Of a DNA stretch of 64,000 nt, positions 27,239-35,370 are shown piece after piece. A program made the position numbers and the translations under genes. The notes beneath the pieces were generated by a model, which saw nothing but the letters and a program-made list of their open reading frames with translations, was not told the origin of the DNA and did no database searches. Numbering within the stretch: the first letter of the stretch is position 1; each line of letters opens with the position of its first letter. Source of the DNA: an uncultured Paludibaculum sp. (GTDB lineage Bacteria; Acidobacteriota; Terriglobia; Bryobacterales; Bryobacteraceae); assembly GCF_963665245.1 (NCBI RefSeq), contig NZ_OY762267.1, forward strand, positions 1,054,001 to 1,118,000, read 5' to 3'.

Positions 27239-27926
27239 TACCGATAGCAGCAGCGAAGGCCCTTGGGATGTTGTACAGTCCGCCGGCCCTAAGGATGAGG
27301 TAGCCGAGGCCGCGGTCAGCCGCAATGAACTCGCCGATGAACGCTCCCAAGAGTCCGAACCCCACATTGAGTCGCATCGAACTGAGAACCCAATCCAAAG
27401 ACCCTGGAACGATGACCTTAAGAAAAATCTGATGGCGAGACGCGTCCATACCCTTCAGCACGTCGACGTACTCGCCCGAAACGAGTGTAGCGCCTCGATA
27501 AGACTGGTTGAAGGCGACAAATACGGTAGAGAAGGCAGCAAGAGCGACCTTCATGCCCCATCCGATTCCAAACCAGACAATCATGAGCGGTGCAAAGGCA
27601 AATATTGGCAGCGTACCGAGACCAATGATGAAGGGCCTTGCAATAAGGGCAGCTGTTTCCGAATACCAAAGACTCAGGCCGATAGCCCCGCCGAGAAAGG
27701 TACCGATCAACAATCCGATCACGGCTTCACTGCCAGTTGCGACAAAGTGAGAAGCGAGATTTTCCATCGTCAGGAGCTTCCAAAACTCCGCTCCTACGGC
27801 GGACGGTGATCCCACAAGGAAAAACGCTGCCTTCGATTGACGACCGACGGCTTCCCATGCTACTAAAGCAATAATGCAAATCAGAACCTGAAGGACAAAG
27901 ACCCGATTAATTAACTTCTTTGCCAT
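27132..27926 (-). CDS. ABC transporter permease, NitT/TauT type
   Basis: A 264-residue integral membrane permease of the nitrate/sulfonate/taurine ABC family. About six transmembrane helices are visible, starting with VFVLQVLICIIALVAWEAVG. The EAA-type cytoplasmic loop that docks to the ATPase lies near residues 155-175 (YVDVLKGMDASRHQIFLKVI), and FGLLGAFIGEFIAADRGLGY near 200 is strongly conserved in this family. The start overlaps the ATPase stop by 20 bases. GC content is lower than in the phage genes, which suggests a different origin. Confidence 0.9.
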   Translation of the reverse strand: MAKKLINRVFVLQVLICIIALVAWEAVGRQSKAAFFLVGSPSAVGAEFWKLLTMENLASHFVATGSEAVIGLLIGTFLGGAIGLSLWYSETAALIARPFIIGLGTLPIFAFAPLMIVWFGIGWGMKVALAAFSTVFVAFNQSYRGATLVSGEYVDVLKGMDASRHQIFLKVIVPGSLDWVLSSMRLNVGFGLLGAFIGEFIAADRGLGYLILRAGGLYNIPRAFAAAIGITVLALLLDACARYIEGHRHSLVQVLSVPSVIWNR

Positions 27927-28680
27927 TGATTAGGTCCCTCCAGATCCGCACGAAGAGATCAGAAAATTCGGGCGATTTTCTGCATTCGACCGCATCTTCA
28001 CTGCCTATTGAAAGGTGAGGTTCATACCTCGCGACGATGCGTGACGGCCTACCACTCATGACGGCTACTTCATCGCCAAGAAAAATTGCCTCCTCGATGT
28101 TGTGAGTGACAAATACCGTCGTTATTGTCTGGACTCGACACATATACTTGAACCGCGTATTCAGACTCAGCCTAGTTACAAAGTCTATGGACGAGAAGGG
28201 TTCGTCACAGAACAAAATGTGTGGACGGCTTTCGAGAGCCCGGACCACCGCCGCCCGCTGCGCCATCCCTCCGGATAATTCATTGGGCAGACTATTCTCA
28301 AATCCGCCCAGGCCGTAACGATGGATCTCCGCGACGATCTTCTCGACTCGGGATGAGGAGAGTGGCCCTTTGAGCTCCAGGCCCAGCGCGACATTCTGGA
28401 GAAGTGTCCTCCACGGCAGCAGCATCGAGGACTGAGGGATGTAGGCGACTCCGGCTTTCACCCTTTCGGGTGCCAGCTGCACGCTTCCAGTTGTCGGCTC
28501 CATAAGTCCTGCGAGCATGCGAAGAAGTGTCGTTTTGCCGCATCCACTTGGGCCAACGATCGACAAGAATCGCCCACGAGCTAAGGTAAAACTCACTGAA
28601 TCTATCGCGGTGAGACTCTCGCTACCGTTGGAGAAGACCTTCCCGAGATTGTCTGCGACGATGTCCTGTCCTTCGAGCAA
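27907..28680 (-). CDS. ABC transporter ATP-binding protein, NitT/TauT type
   Basis: A 257-residue ATPase. Walker A is GPSGCGKTT (about residues 43-51), the signature is ELSGGMAQRAA (about 138), Walker B is HILFCDEPF (about 160) and the switch His is in FVTHNIEEA (about 197). It should power the adjacent permease. The gene lies 15 bases after the upstream binding-protein gene and overlaps the permease, so one transcript is likely. Confidence 0.93.
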   Translation of the reverse strand: MLEGQDIVADNLGKVFSNGSESLTAIDSVSFTLARGRFLSIVGPSGCGKTTLLRMLAGLMEPTTGSVQLAPERVKAGVAYIPQSSMLLPWRTLLQNVALGLELKGPLSSSRVEKIVAEIHRYGLGGFENSLPNELSGGMAQRAAVVRALESRPHILFCDEPFSSIDFVTRLSLNTRFKYMCRVQTITTVFVTHNIEEAIFLGDEVAVMSGRPSRIVARYEPHLSIGSEDAVECRKSPEFSDLFVRIWRDLINGKEVN

Positions 28681-28695
28681 GTTTTGTTCTCCAGA

Positions 28696-30060
28696 TCACT
28701 TCTTCTTTGATTCCGCGTGGATAAAGCTCAGCTCGCCAACCACCAAGGTAGCTATTACGCCTAAAACTAAATCCCTATTCCAGCCGAAGCTCTGCCATCC
28801 GGCAAACAGCACAAATGTGGCGGTAACGACCAACCAATGCAGGAACCATCCCATGCTGCGAAAGGCGAAGCCGGCAAGGCGAGCCACACTGATGCCAAGT
28901 AGAACCGCGCAACCAAGGGCGACCGGCGCGGACCAGTGGAGCCACTTCGTCACAACAGCACTTACGGCGAGCCAGAACAATGGCGCTACTAGATCTTTGG
29001 TGATCGATGTCTTGGCCGGCTCTGTCTCCAGAGCTGTTGCTACCCGAGAATAGATCTCATGGACAGCAGACTTCGCAAGGTGGCTGTAAGGGAGGATCGA
29101 TTGTTGGTAGAGCCTCAATGCTTCCGACTGAGCGCTTGCGTCCCATTGGCCTCCTTCCTTTGCATCAGATGCCACGCGAGCAGCGTTCATCCAATGCGCC
29201 TCGCTGACCTCTATCGTCGTCGGGAACACGTGACACTCATCTGTCCGGTGAAGGGCACGGACGACGTGATCCTCGCCATAGCCCAAGAAGCGATCATTCG
29301 CATACCGGACCACGTCCGGAGTGCGCTGCTTGATCAACAATAACGATTGCTGCAGGGCCTTTAGAAGTCCGCGCGCAAGCTCTGGGTATTGCGCGGCGAT
29401 ATCGCTGCGTGTGATGAGCCCCGTGAGCAGGACACTGTTGTACTCAGGAGTCGTACCCAAGGCTAAGTCGATATTGTACTCAGCGTGGTTCGAAACAAGC
29501 TGATCGATACCCAAGATGTCCGGTGAGAGGGCGATGGTACCCTTCTTACTATCCTTAAGTGCTACCAATTCTTGTCCAGGCTGGACTCGCTTAATGGCCT
29601 CGGCTTTCCCTGCATCTCGAAAGATCCTGGATGCGATTCCGAATGAAGTGGTGCCGGGATGGAAGGCGATTATTCGATCAAAACTTGCGATATCTTTTAT
29701 GAAAGAAATTGGTCGGCTCCGCCTGTCGATGGCCCAGAACGCCGTGTTACTGATTAGTTCTGCCAGAATCACTGGAGCTGGCCCAACCCCGGAGTTCGAG
29801 TCGAGAATGCAGGCAGGGTCAGCAACAGCAAAGTCAATCTCGCGGTTTTCCTCCGATGTAACATCCATGAGCATGCGAAAGGCTGATACGTCTGTCCGAT
29901 CAATAGAGGGAACTATACTTATGTTGTGATCTGGCGGCAGGAAGCCGAAGTAGTTCTTGAACGAGGCGTAATAGAGGGGCAGGTACAAGAAATGGTCGGT
30001 CATGACCACGATCTTGGATTTCTTCGCTTTCCGGCTTGGCCCTTCGTGGCTTCTCTTCAT
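28696..30060 (-). CDS. Substrate-binding-like protein with C-terminal membrane segments
   Basis: A 454-residue protein. Residues about 15-345 follow the NMT1/SsuA-type periplasmic-binding pattern (VVMTDHFLYLPLYYASFKNY; IDFAVADPACILD; RIIAFHPGTTSFGIASRIF). There is no signal peptide or N-terminal helix. Instead three or four hydrophobic segments lie at about 355-448 (APLFWLAVSAVVTKWLHW; WLVVTATFVLFAGW). An SBP fold followed by membrane helices is unusual for a binding protein. It could be a membrane-bound sensor, or a binding domain with unusual topology. It is between the SBP and ATPase genes of one operon. Confidence 0.7.
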   Translation of the reverse strand: MKRSHEGPSRKAKKSKIVVMTDHFLYLPLYYASFKNYFGFLPPDHNISIVPSIDRTDVSAFRMLMDVTSEENREIDFAVADPACILDSNSGVGPAPVILAELISNTAFWAIDRRSRPISFIKDIASFDRIIAFHPGTTSFGIASRIFRDAGKAEAIKRVQPGQELVALKDSKKGTIALSPDILGIDQLVSNHAEYNIDLALGTTPEYNSVLLTGLITRSDIAAQYPELARGLLKALQQSLLLIKQRTPDVVRYANDRFLGYGEDHVVRALHRTDECHVFPTTIEVSEAHWMNAARVASDAKEGGQWDASAQSEALRLYQQSILPYSHLAKSAVHEIYSRVATALETEPAKTSITKDLVAPLFWLAVSAVVTKWLHWSAPVALGCAVLLGISVARLAGFAFRSMGWFLHWLVVTATFVLFAGWQSFGWNRDLVLGVIATLVVGELSFIHAESKKK

Positions 30061-30117
30061 TGGTATTCCTCCATGCCCAAGCTACGCCCCGCCGATCGCT
30101 GACTCTGGCAAGAAAGT

Positions 30118-31200
30118 CTAGTCAATGTGGCAACTTTTCATTGCGCCGTCGGAGAAGGTATTGTCCACGTAGGAGGCGAGAGATTTCGCGGCCGTGAGGT
30201 CTCCGACTTCAACTCGAAGGCCGATCGCCTTCTCCCATGCCGTGGATTGAACAACTACACTCTTGGGGACAATTCCTGTCGCAAGCAGACGGGTGAACGC
30301 GGACTTCGCAATTGCTGGCTTGATCTCAGGGAACCGCTTGGTCAGGATCTGCAGCGACGCCTCCGGTTGGCGATGGGCATAGTCCAGAGCCATCTGAAGG
30401 CCACAGACGACGCTGCGAGCCAGCTCCGGATCTCGTGCGAGAGACTCCGGTGTGGCTGTGAGCCCGGTAATCGCAAAGTCCCCATATACTTCTGGCATCG
30501 AGTAGACGATGCGTGCGCCTTCCGGCTCCGCTTGCGAGACATTCGGTTCGAGTTCGAGCGCGATGTCGGCTTGGCCCGCTCGGAGCATCGTAAGAAGCGT
30601 GCCAAATGCGCCTTCACGAATCATCGGTTTCAGGCCGGCTTGCATGAACATCTTGCGCTGGAGCGTGTACGCCGTTGACGGAGCTGGGAAGGTTGCAACG
30701 GTATGGCTATCGAGGTCACGCGGTCCGGAGAACGGCTTGATATCCTGCCTTAAGGTCACGCCCCAGAAGGGAACGCCATTCACGATTGAAGCGATGACTC
30801 GACCCGGTTGCCCCCTGCTGTCAGAAATGGCAACGAATGTTGGATCGGCTACTCCGAAGCTTGCGCTGCCGCTTATGACGGCGGCCCAAGTCTTCTCGTC
30901 GCCGCCTGTGCTAACCAGCGAAACGTCGAGCCCCTTGCGGGCGAAAAATCCGGCGTCCTTAGCGATATACAGTGGTGCATAAAGAAAAACGTCGCCGTAC
31001 TGGGCTATGGTGATGCTCCTCAACGTCCCCACTCGGTCACGACGAGCAGACCACCAAGAGAAGAGGGCAACCAGGAAGGTGAGGGCGGCGATGGCTACTA
31101 TCACTTTCGCCTTCGACTTCGGTCTCTGGGGCGCGTCGTTGGGGTTCATGCGAGCGTTCTCCTTCATGGTCGCTTTGAGCGCTTGGGCGCTGGCCCTCAC
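30118..31200 (-). CDS. ABC transporter substrate-binding protein, membrane-anchored, NMT1/SsuA-like
   Basis: A 360-residue binding protein. A single hydrophobic segment near residues 32-52 (VIVAIAALTFLVALFSWW) should anchor it or act as a signal. The binding domain then starts SITIAQYGDVFLYAPLYIAK and includes GSASFGVADPTFVAI and MLRAGQADIALELEPN, which match the NitT/TauT family. A start at the internal ATG near residue 12 or 18 would also keep the anchor. It is the first gene of the four-gene minus-strand operon. The substrate cannot be told from sequence. Confidence 0.82.
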   Translation of the reverse strand: MRASAQALKATMKENARMNPNDAPQRPKSKAKVIVAIAALTFLVALFSWWSARRDRVGTLRSITIAQYGDVFLYAPLYIAKDAGFFARKGLDVSLVSTGGDEKTWAAVISGSASFGVADPTFVAISDSRGQPGRVIASIVNGVPFWGVTLRQDIKPFSGPRDLDSHTVATFPAPSTAYTLQRKMFMQAGLKPMIREGAFGTLLTMLRAGQADIALELEPNVSQAEPEGARIVYSMPEVYGDFAITGLTATPESLARDPELARSVVCGLQMALDYAHRQPEASLQILTKRFPEIKPAIAKSAFTRLLATGIVPKSVVVQSTAWEKAIGLRVEVGDLTAAKSLASYVDNTFSDGAMKSCHID

Positions 31201-32210
31201 GCTTCGCGACTTACCTTCACCACAAGGCCCCCGGTAGTCCCGCCGGAGGACTCTCCCGAGCGTTGCTTTAAGAAGCTTTAAAGTGTATCACATAGCACGA
31301 CCGAGACAGAAACCGCATCTGGAAGTTCGGATCTGAAACGCCTATTGCAGTCGCAGAACGGGGCTGGACTTCCGACGGTCCGTCGAGAACTACTCGATCG
31401 CTCAGTTCTGGCAAAGACGTCGCTCGCTTGCCACCGAACGGGGTTGGTGTACAATGCCCCGCGGCAATCGAGTTCTTTGAAAGCCGAAAATCAAGGGGAA
31501 GTTCGCGACTTCGAAATCTCTCCGAGTGGTTAACACGGCGGAGAAAACGGCACCGTTCCAGTTCTCCAAACGCCTGTTCGGAACAGGGTTCCTCTCGGGG
31601 AGCCAAATCTTTTCAACGACTTGGCGTTGTTCTCCCCCCCGTAAATCTTGCTGGAATGGTCCGACTGTGGGGACTTTTGTGGGTACTCCCCTTCAACATG
31701 CTGCTCAACGGTGGGCACTGGTTGAACGATCACGACCGGTGGATGATGCAGCAGAGCATCGATCGCATGGTGTTTCTGGAACAGCAGATGCCGGAACTGG
31801 AATAGCGGATCCTGGAGAAGCTCCAGCCGCTCCAGCGTGAGTACGAACTGCTGCAGACGATCCCCGGAATCAAGGAAGAAACCGCGGCCGGGATCCTGGC
31901 GGAAACAGGCGAAGGCATGGCACAGATGCAGCAAAGGGAACGTGCGAAGGTGACCCAGCACCACCTGAGGAAGTTACGCCGCCTGGAGGTGGATCTGCCG
32001 CCGTTGGAGGAACTCTCCCAAACAGCAAACGACAGACCCACCCGCCTCGAAACACCTCAATGCCCCGGAGTGCCTGGTATCCACGCGAGGTGAACTCAAT
32101 ATGCGAATTTCAAAGACCACGCCCGGCCACGCGTAGGCCGTGACCCGGGGCTATTTTCGAGGCAAAGAGCTATGGACGCGGGCGCCCGGGCAGATGGGTT
32201 CGTTGTCGCG
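31201..32210. other. Region without an intact gene
   Basis: About 1 kb between the ABC cassette and the next genes. It holds the promoter side of the ABC operon and an IS110 transposase remnant at 31690-31926. In the rest I see no convincing coding sequence, RNA gene or repeat. Confidence 0.6.
31690..31926 (+). pseudogene. IS110-family transposase remnant
   Basis: The frame reads HDRWMMQQSIDRMVFLEQQM, a TAG stop at 31803-31805, then RILEKLQPLQREYELLQTIP followed by GIKEETAAGILAETGEGM. This is the junction between the two domains of IS110/IS116 transposases, where LLQTIPGI is conserved. Both ends and the catalytic parts are missing and there is an internal stop, so it is dead. Confidence 0.8.
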
Positions 32211-33416
32211 TCAGGCGGCCGGAGCGGGTGGGCTGTGGGCCGCTTCGTCGGGGTCTGGCGCCGGCGGAGTTCCGCTTGGGGCGGTGGGTTCGATTGGTTG
32301 GAAGGCGCTGGTTGACGAGTCCGCTGGCTGGGCTGACGAGAGGCTGCGGGCTTCGGCGAACGCGGTGGTGGTTCGGCTTTGTTCCGCGAGATTGCGGGCG
32401 GGGTTGACTGGCTCCGCAGTGGTGTTGAAGCCCAGGTGGAATGTCACGCTGTCCGCTGGAGGGGTGTTCTCCCCAAATGACGGTGACTCTGTGAGGGTTG
32501 TGGCCGTTTCGGCGTATTGGGTTTGATTGCCGGAAGTGCGCAGTTGGGTTTCCGGCCGCTGGGGCTCGGTGCTGCCGGCGATTTGGGTTTGTTCCGGATT
32601 CCCGGTAGACATCTCGTGCCTGGGATCGGAGGCAACGGCTTCGTTTGCCGGTTCCGGGGCCGGGGGGCAGCGGAGGTAGAGGCGATAACGGCCTCGGATG
32701 AGGCGGACCACTGGAGGCTTGGGCGGCTGTGGAGGGCGCGGGGGTTGGGGCGCTCCAACTCGCCGGCAAAAGGCTCCGGAGAGGGGGCCGTAGCTCCAGC
32801 CATCTTCGCCGTAGGTGACCGGGAGCACGCTGTCCGGCCCGAGGTGAGACGGTGAGAGATTCGAGAATGTGGAGCCTCCACCTGCGGCTCCGGCGGCCAT
32901 TGTTTTGGGCGCCGCCTGTTCGATGCTGTTCTCCACGCCGGCTGAATTGGCGGCCAGGGCGGCAAGGCTCCGTTCGACCTGGGTGACGCGGCCGGCGATC
33001 CAGCGATGGTAGGAGAGGAGCCCTTTGGCGTATGCCGCCTGCTGGGCCATCCATAGGGCGACCCGGTCCGTGCTGGCATCGGTCTCCTCGCAGGCGGTAT
33101 CGAAGAGGGTTCGTTCGAGGGCATTCCAACGGACCTCGTGGGCCTGGAGCATGCAGCGGTTGACGAGGAGCAGGCGGGCGCGCTCGTCGACGCAGGGGGC
33201 GGTGCGGCGGAGGGCGTCGTGGAACCACTGCTGCTCGAAGTGAGCCGGGAGCTGGAAGGTGAACGGACAGGGAGCATGTTTGCGTGCGTTCTGGGAGGAG
33301 GTGCGCTTGCCTTCGGGCGTGCGAGGGCCTGTGGATTTTTGGGCGTTGGCGCGGTTGGCGGCCAGGCGGCGGGCGGACGGAGCCGGCGGAGCGGATTGGA
33401 TGGTGTTGGTAGACAT
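32211..33416 (-). CDS. Hypothetical protein with NRANAQKSTGPRTPEGK motif, 401 aa
   Basis: A 401-residue protein. The N terminus has ANRANAQKSTGPRTPEGKR, a motif found in many hypothetical proteins of Acidobacteria and other soil bacteria. Residues about 50-190 are helical (RARLLLVNRCMLQAHEVRWN), and the C-terminal 200 residues are Pro/Thr/Ser-rich and look disordered. I start at ATG 33416, two bases after the stop of the upstream gene; longer readings in this and the other minus frame cover the upstream gene and are not supported. Function unknown. Confidence 0.65.
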   Translation of the reverse strand: MSTNTIQSAPPAPSARRLAANRANAQKSTGPRTPEGKRTSSQNARKHAPCPFTFQLPAHFEQQWFHDALRRTAPCVDERARLLLVNRCMLQAHEVRWNALERTLFDTACEETDASTDRVALWMAQQAAYAKGLLSYHRWIAGRVTQVERSLAALAANSAGVENSIEQAAPKTMAAGAAGGGSTFSNLSPSHLGPDSVLPVTYGEDGWSYGPLSGAFCRRVGAPQPPRPPQPPKPPVVRLIRGRYRLYLRCPPAPEPANEAVASDPRHEMSTGNPEQTQIAGSTEPQRPETQLRTSGNQTQYAETATTLTESPSFGENTPPADSVTFHLGFNTTAEPVNPARNLAEQSRTTTAFAEARSLSSAQPADSSTSAFQPIEPTAPSGTPPAPDPDEAAHSPPAPAA

Positions 33417-33418
33417 AG

Positions 33419-33949
33419 TTAACGCTCCTGGCTTGCAGCCTCGCGAGCGGAGATTCGGGCGGCCTTGCGCTTGCTCGCGGCGCGGAGGCGGCGGGCCTGG
33501 AGGAGGCGCTCGGCATTGGCCCGGGTGGTGACGTGGAGCCGGTGCTGGATGCTGCCCATGGTTTGATGGGTGGTCTGTTCGTGGGCGGTGAACGAGTGGA
33601 AGGCTCGGAGGAGGCGCCGGTCCGGGTCGGCTTCCCGAGAGTCGGGGGCGGCCTGGTCCCACTGGTCGCGGATGTAGGCATCGAGCAAGCCGCTTTCGAA
33701 GGCCGGATAGCGTCGTTGGCTCCAGATGCCGGTGGTGATGGAAGCGGCCACGATCTGTTCATGGAGCGAGAGTGGGCGGAACTCGTTGAGGAGGTTCTGG
33801 CGCAGACCCTGGAAGCGGGCGAGGATCTCGTGCGAGGCGCAGCCGGCCTCTGCCGCCGAGTTGAGGTCCAAGTTGGCATCCATCTCCTGGATGCGGCGAG
33901 CGAGTGGGTCAGCGGCCCTCTGCCCGGACTCCGTGGCGTCTTTGCGCAT
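33419..33949 (-). CDS. Hypothetical protein, 176 aa, upstream partner of the 401-aa gene
   Basis: A 176-residue, charged, all-helical protein. Its middle (PLSLHEQIVAASITTGIWSQ then RRYPAFESGLLDAYI) resembles the corresponding helical region of the next gene (RCMLQAHEVRWNALERTLF), so the two may be distant paralogues. They are two bases apart and surely co-transcribed. An 8-base inverted repeat lies upstream at 34008-34040. I do not recognise a family. Confidence 0.6.
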   Translation of the reverse strand: MRKDATESGQRAADPLARRIQEMDANLDLNSAAEAGCASHEILARFQGLRQNLLNEFRPLSLHEQIVAASITTGIWSQRRYPAFESGLLDAYIRDQWDQAAPDSREADPDRRLLRAFHSFTAHEQTTHQTMGSIQHRLHVTTRANAERLLQARRLRAASKRKAARISAREAASQER

Positions 33950-34007
33950 AAATCATCTCCTATTCCCAGTTTAGTAAACGCCTACCAAATTTCCCGGTAC
34001 TCAAAAG

Positions 34008-34040
34008 TTTGTAACCTGCTGTTATCAGTCTAGTTACAAA
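34008..34040. promoter_or_regulatory. Inverted repeat upstream of the 176-aa gene
   Basis: TTTGTAAC (34008-34015) and GTTACAAA (34033-34040) form perfect 8-base arms 17 bases apart, about 60 bases upstream of ATG 33949 in an AT-rich stretch. It could be an operator or promoter element. Confidence 0.35.
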
Positions 34041-34245
34041 TATTTTTAAATGCCGTTAACGCCTTTTCTTCTCCCTAGGGTAAATGGAGGCGACGAGGGG
34101 TGTTTGGCGGGATTCGGACGGCACGGTCCTGAGGCGTGGAACGTGGGGATTGGGGCATGTTGCGAGGCAGGTGGGCAGGAGGAGGTATTGGGGATTTGAC
34201 TGTCCTCGGCTGTGGACGAAGCCGGTGCCAGACGCCCACCACAGG

Positions 34246-34500
34246 GCGCGGCGGTCTGCTGACCCGTCCCACCGGGCATCGTGTGGCCATGATTGCAGAC
34301 CTTGCCGTCAAGAGTAGCGAGCCTACCTTGGAGAGGCACCTCTGTTATCTTGTTGATTTTGCGGTAGATCGGGGTGATGGGCGGAGGAGATGCCGGGCCG
34401 ATTCGTCGCGGGCGACGGTGCGGAGGGAGATCTGAGGAGGGCTGTAGGTCTTGTTGCTACAGTTATTTACCGAAGGTATACATCAGGGATGTCCCGCCTC
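34246..34500 (+). repeat. Dispersed repeat family C, copy 1
   Basis: About 255 bases closely similar to 47505-47760. Shared landmarks are GTGTGGCCATGAT, CTTGCCGTCAAGAGTAGCGA, TTTGCGGTAGATCGGGGTGA, TTTACCGAAGGTA and TGTCCCGCCTCC. Both copies can read a short frame (LAVKSSEPTLER...FAVDRGDGRR), but coding potential is unproven. Confidence 0.8.
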
Positions 34501-34505
34501 CCGCC

Positions 34506-35063
34506 TCACTGTCCAGGCTGCCCCACCCCACTGTCCCGCCTCCAAGTCAATCCCCTGAGGATGTCGAGCCGGTTCTCCGGCGCATTCGGAGACAGGAAGT
34601 CCGGGATTGTGTTCGGAGTTCTTCGAGGGCGACTAAGAAACTCGACGGGCCACTCGGTGACACGCTCTTCTGTTATGTGGCGATAGTCACCTGGACTCGG
34701 CTCGTTAATGTATTCGGCTTGCCGTATGAGTGCCAGCGGCTCTTCGGCCCCCTCGGTGCGGTCGGAAAACTCAGAGGCCTGGGCATAGGTTGGGAAAGCG
34801 AAATAGTAGTCGTCCCCATCTTCGAGATCGTCTGCTCCTCGCTCGGGATGGCACCAGACCCGGTACTCCAAGACGTCGTCCCATACGTAACCGCCCCCGG
34901 AATGTACGAGGGCCGGGTATGTTCCTACAAGGTCGGCATCCATGGCGTCAGGGTATTCGTCGGAGCTCAAAGTCATTTTCCTCGGGTGGAGGTAACGGAT
35001 CCATTGTTTCATGGGACAGTCGCTCCGCAGCAGGCAGGATTCAGCGCGGTGCGTCCTCGTCAT
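34506..35063 (-). CDS. Conserved hypothetical protein, 185 aa
   Basis: A 185-residue acidic protein. The region YRVWCHPERGADDLEDGDDY, FAFPTYAQASEFSDRTEGAE and RVTEWPVEFLSRPRRTPNT looks well conserved and protein-like. I have a sense of similar stretches next to acetyltransferase and toxin genes but cannot name the family. The first ATG may be too early: an internal Met at residue 18 (MKQWIRYLHP) is an alternative. Repeat C1 lies just beyond its 3' end. Confidence 0.6.
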   Translation of the reverse strand: MTRTHRAESCLLRSDCPMKQWIRYLHPRKMTLSSDEYPDAMDADLVGTYPALVHSGGGYVWDDVLEYRVWCHPERGADDLEDGDDYYFAFPTYAQASEFSDRTEGAEEPLALIRQAEYINEPSPGDYRHITEERVTEWPVEFLSRPRRTPNTIPDFLSPNAPENRLDILRGLTWRRDSGVGQPGQ

Positions 35064-35261
35064 GATTGATCCGGCGTTGAGGCCTACCGGTGAACGGAAG
35101 ACCGCGCGCGGGGTGCGGACATATCGTGCCTGCGCGTTGCGGGCTTAGTCTCAACTTGGGCGCAGCGCTTGAATGAGCCTGAGCTGGCTCTCGAATTCAA
35201 AGTGCTGCCCTGCGCGATGGAGTCCGCTCAGGCTCTCCCAGCTCCCAGGCTGCACGGTTTC

Positions 35262-35370
35262 CGGCCTGATGATTGACACCGCGTGTGCGAAACCAGTGCT
35301 GATCAAAAAGCACGGGTGCGGCGTGGTGGTGGTCGTTTCTGTGAAAGAATATGAAAGGTTTTCCGTGCAA
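35262..35370 (+). pseudogene. Phd/YefM-type antitoxin remnant
   Basis: The frame reads LMIDTACAKPVLIKKHGCGV then VVVVSVKEYERF, matching the C-terminal part of the DNA-binding/antitoxin domain in Phd/YefM proteins (…PV.I..HGr..aVvvS.eeYe). The N-terminal half is missing and no toxin gene follows; the Hhe-type gene starts directly downstream. Confidence 0.5.

Noticed and set aside
32170..33879. 569-codon minus-strand frame overlapping the 401-aa gene
   Set aside because: It is a Pro/Arg/Ser-rich alternate frame of the two genes at 32211-33949, which have the better protein patterns and a two-base spacing.
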